Source of the DNA: Paragorgia papillata
Lineage: Eukaryota; Cnidaria; Anthozoa; Scleralcyonacea; Coralliidae
Assembly (NCBI GenBank): GCA_035771165.1
Contig: JAWNZC010000001.1
Span: 3,656,501 to 3,720,500 of the forward strand
DNA length: 64,000 bases
Direction of reading: 5' to 3'
Part shown: positions 25,401-29,090 of the stretch, one piece after another
How positions within the stretch are numbered: the first letter of the stretch is position 1
How the letters are laid out: every line of letters starts with the position of its first letter
The notes under the pieces: model-generated
Database searches by the model: none
Seen by the model: only the letters and a program-made list of their open reading frames with translations
What the model was told of the DNA's origin: nothing
Position numbers and translations under genes: made by a program

Positions 25401-27796
25401 AACACAATCTAGAATCACCCATTTCAGTCTCGAGTCATTCCCAGTCTTCTCAATCATCCGACACAACACGAACGGACCTTGCCGAAAGCAAGCCAGAGGG
25501 ACATATACTCACGCCGATTCCAAAGGATCCTCAGATGACCAAGACGCCTTTGAGTGTCCCTTTCCGTACAGGTGTTACCCAAGTTACTCCTCAACTTTCA
25601 TCTAATCGTATTGTAGCCAGTACGCCGATCGCTGCTCATGTCTTGGTACCTAAGAATCTTTACCTAACTACATTGAATAATGTTCAAACAACTCTGCAGG
25701 ATGGTGGTAGTAATGTACTAGGGACCGCTGGTGTTGGAAGCTTACACCAAGGGATCGCTGGTGGTAACAATGTACAACAGGGGATTGCCGGTGGTAGCAG
25801 CGTACATCAGGGGATAGCCTGTGGCAGAAATCTACAATCTACTACTATAAATACCATCAACAAAATTGTTATTTTGCCGCTCTTGTCGCCAAATGCTTTA
25901 GTTTCTCCTGCAGGTTCCTCTGTAAGACCAGGGGTTGTTTTGGGACAACACGTACGTTTTGGGACCCCACAGTTCATGTTGGGATCACAAAGGAACGAAG
26001 GAAGTCACTCGGCTGGAGGAACAACGCAGATAGGGAATACTACAGTATTACAGAATGTTCGATTGGTGCAAATGAGCCAAGCGAGTCACGTGAGGCCATT
26101 GACGGACGTCGGAGTGATAAACAGGAATGGAGTGGAGGTAGAAGAGACCAAGAGTCAGGGCGAGCGAAGGCTTCAGAAAAGACCCATGTTTGCCGTTCAA
26201 AGGAAAGTTACGAATAACGAGGGATCTTTAGACCAAGATAAGGAAGGGTTGAAAAACCAATCTTTGAAAGTTGTTGGGGAAAACATTAGGTCCAAAGAAG
26301 AATGCAATGATGCAGTTAGTAAAAAGGAGGTTGTGGATGGGAAGGTTGCACTTAGTTGTATAGACACAAACGTCAGTTCACCAGGCTCTCCTCTCTTGTT
26401 CGTCGATTCACCCGCTTCGGTCGAGAATAACGATGACGTCATGGAAACGAATCAGCTGGTTAGGGAGGGGACGGTGAGTGCGGACGGTGCTGTTGTGAAA
26501 ACGGACGAAGAAGTAGAAGACATGGACACTGGGGATAAAACGGGGATCGAGAAGACAGTGGATGATTCGAAAGGGAAAACAGTAAAGAGCGAAACGAAAG
26601 AGGGACATGATGTACAAAGAAGGACACAAGGGGTAAGTTCGAGTACGAAACCATTTTACGAAATTGGTGGGGGAGGGGTGGGGTGCCCAAGCTTTGGCTT
26701 TAGAGAATCGGGAAAATTATTTTGGTGCGTATGTACTAAATGCATAGTCTCTTTTGGGTCTTATTGTTTGCCATCCAAGGTTTTAGTTTAGTTTAGATTT
26801 AGTTTTTAGTTTAACAACCTTATTTGGATATCACTTATATTTACAATTAGTCCAACAAATGTCTGTTACATTACACCAAGCTCGCAAACGTATCACATGC
26901 ACTACATGTATACGTACAACTTATCATATCACTTTAATTACATCTCATATGCAAACGCTACCACTTTGGAGCACATATGACTGTGAATTTGCAACTTTAG
27001 CTCTCCATCTGAGCCTCAGTAGCTCAATGGTTAGAGCGTCTAACCGGTCATTAGAACGTTGCAGGTTCGAACCCTGTCTGGGGCCTCAGGTATCTTTTCT
27101 GAGTAATTGAGCTTTCCGAACGTCCACCGAACATCTTTTACATTACACCAAGCTCGCAAACGTATCAGTGGTAATAATAATAATGTAAACTTTATTTATT
27201 GGTCATTAAACGTAGAAATTACAATGATAAACCTCGCTTTTACAGGTAGTTTACCACTGACTATTTGAACTGATGCTACATGAGAATAAAAATCTTAGAA
27301 TGTCATTAGTTTCGGGTTATTCCATTCTTTGTTACGTCGACAAAATACATAATACGAGGTTCTTATTGATATGTTGATGATTTTCTTTACGATATACTTT
27401 CTACAGGGAGTGTCGAATTTAAAGTCTTTTAGCATTTCAATGAAATCCATTGATGACTGTCCGAAATTCCTACTGCACTCGGAGATAGATTTATGAACTT
27501 AACCTTTTCATAGTTTCTTTGTTTTTCGTTAACTAAATCGAGATATTTGTGTTTCTTACGGGTGGCGTTGCGGTGAAGATTGGACTCAAATCCGACGGTG
27601 AGCTCAAGGATGTAAATATATTTGTTTTCAATGGTTAAAAGAAGGTCAGGACGCAACTCATCTCCCGTGAGAACTGAGGGGCTGTTGAAGCCAGGGAGGT
27701 CAACATAAAGAGTGGAATGTTGTACGGATTGAAGTGTGTATGCAATGAAATTAAGAACGGAGTCATGACGCCATGTGAATCGACGTTCTTTTCTTT

Positions 27797-27860
<64 letters not shown>

Positions 27861-28817
27861 GTGACAAACCGTCCAATAAGGCCAGACACGAACGGGACTG
27901 TCTACTAATACAATTAAAATAATAAAATACCTTAGACTTAGTATAAACAACATATGTCAAGGGATAAATGGATAAGATGTCAATACAGGATGACAAGAGC
28001 ATGAACGACATAAAGATAATGTACATTGGGAGACTGGATAAAAAATATCACATAAAAGCTGAATATACACAGATCGAATTTGAGTCTTAAACTTAGAAAG
28101 TGACAGCACAGGAAGATCTGGAATTAGTTTGAGAACAGTGTTCCATAATTTCACATTTCGATTAAAGTAAGAAGCCTTGAAAGTTGATGTTTTAAAAAGG
28201 CATAAAGGAATAGAAAAATTTATTCAAAAATTTACTAAACTACTATAATGTGATTTACGTATTTCGTCGTTGGAAAAACAGGTACTTCTTCATTTTAGAT
28301 CTCTTGCGACGCAAATAATGACAAAATCTCAGCTTGTGGTCCAGTCTGTACCAGGGGCAAAGATTTATTGGACATGGTGGATTGTGAGGAAGATGGAAAC
28401 GTCTCAAATGTATAGTATATTTGGTTTTGTGTAGTGTAGTTAAAGTGCATATCTCACCTGTGTGGATTTTACATATCCGTAATCTTTGGGCTTTCCTGAG
28501 CAAAACTGCAATATATTTTGACGTTCCAAAATTTAATCTTTATGGACTTTTTCGCTGTCAAAATTAGTAACTACTTACCGGAAGTGACGTCGAAAAATAA
28601 GCTTTTGGAAAGAAACAGATAATGTATACTATATATGAAATATATAGTCAAAGTTATGTTTTGTTAGAATAACTCGTTTTCAAGAGTTCGACTATAACTA
28701 AACATTTGGAGTTAAAATTGGAGGAGTCAACTCCAGCGTTTTGAACATTTTTTCAACTTTGTTTTTGGAGTTAAATAAGTCCTATAAATTTACTTATTTA
28801 TTTACGTATTTACTTAC

Positions 28818-28848
<31 letters not shown>

Positions 28849-29019
28849 CTTACTTATTTACTTATTTATTTACTTACTTGTTTGCTTGCTTGCTTGCTTG
28901 TTTGTTTGTTTGTTTGTTTGTTTGTTTGTTTGTTTGTTTGTTTGTTTGTTTGCTTGCTTGCTTGCTTGCTTGCTTGCGTGCTTGCTTCTTGCTTGCTTAC
29001 ATACATACTTACTTACTTC

Positions 29020-29090
<71 letters not shown>

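Noticed and set aside
27013..27085. Functional tRNA-Thr(GGU) gene
   Set aside because: The cloverleaf is intact but U33 and the purine at 37 are missing, and it is one of many dispersed SINE copies with shared flanks.
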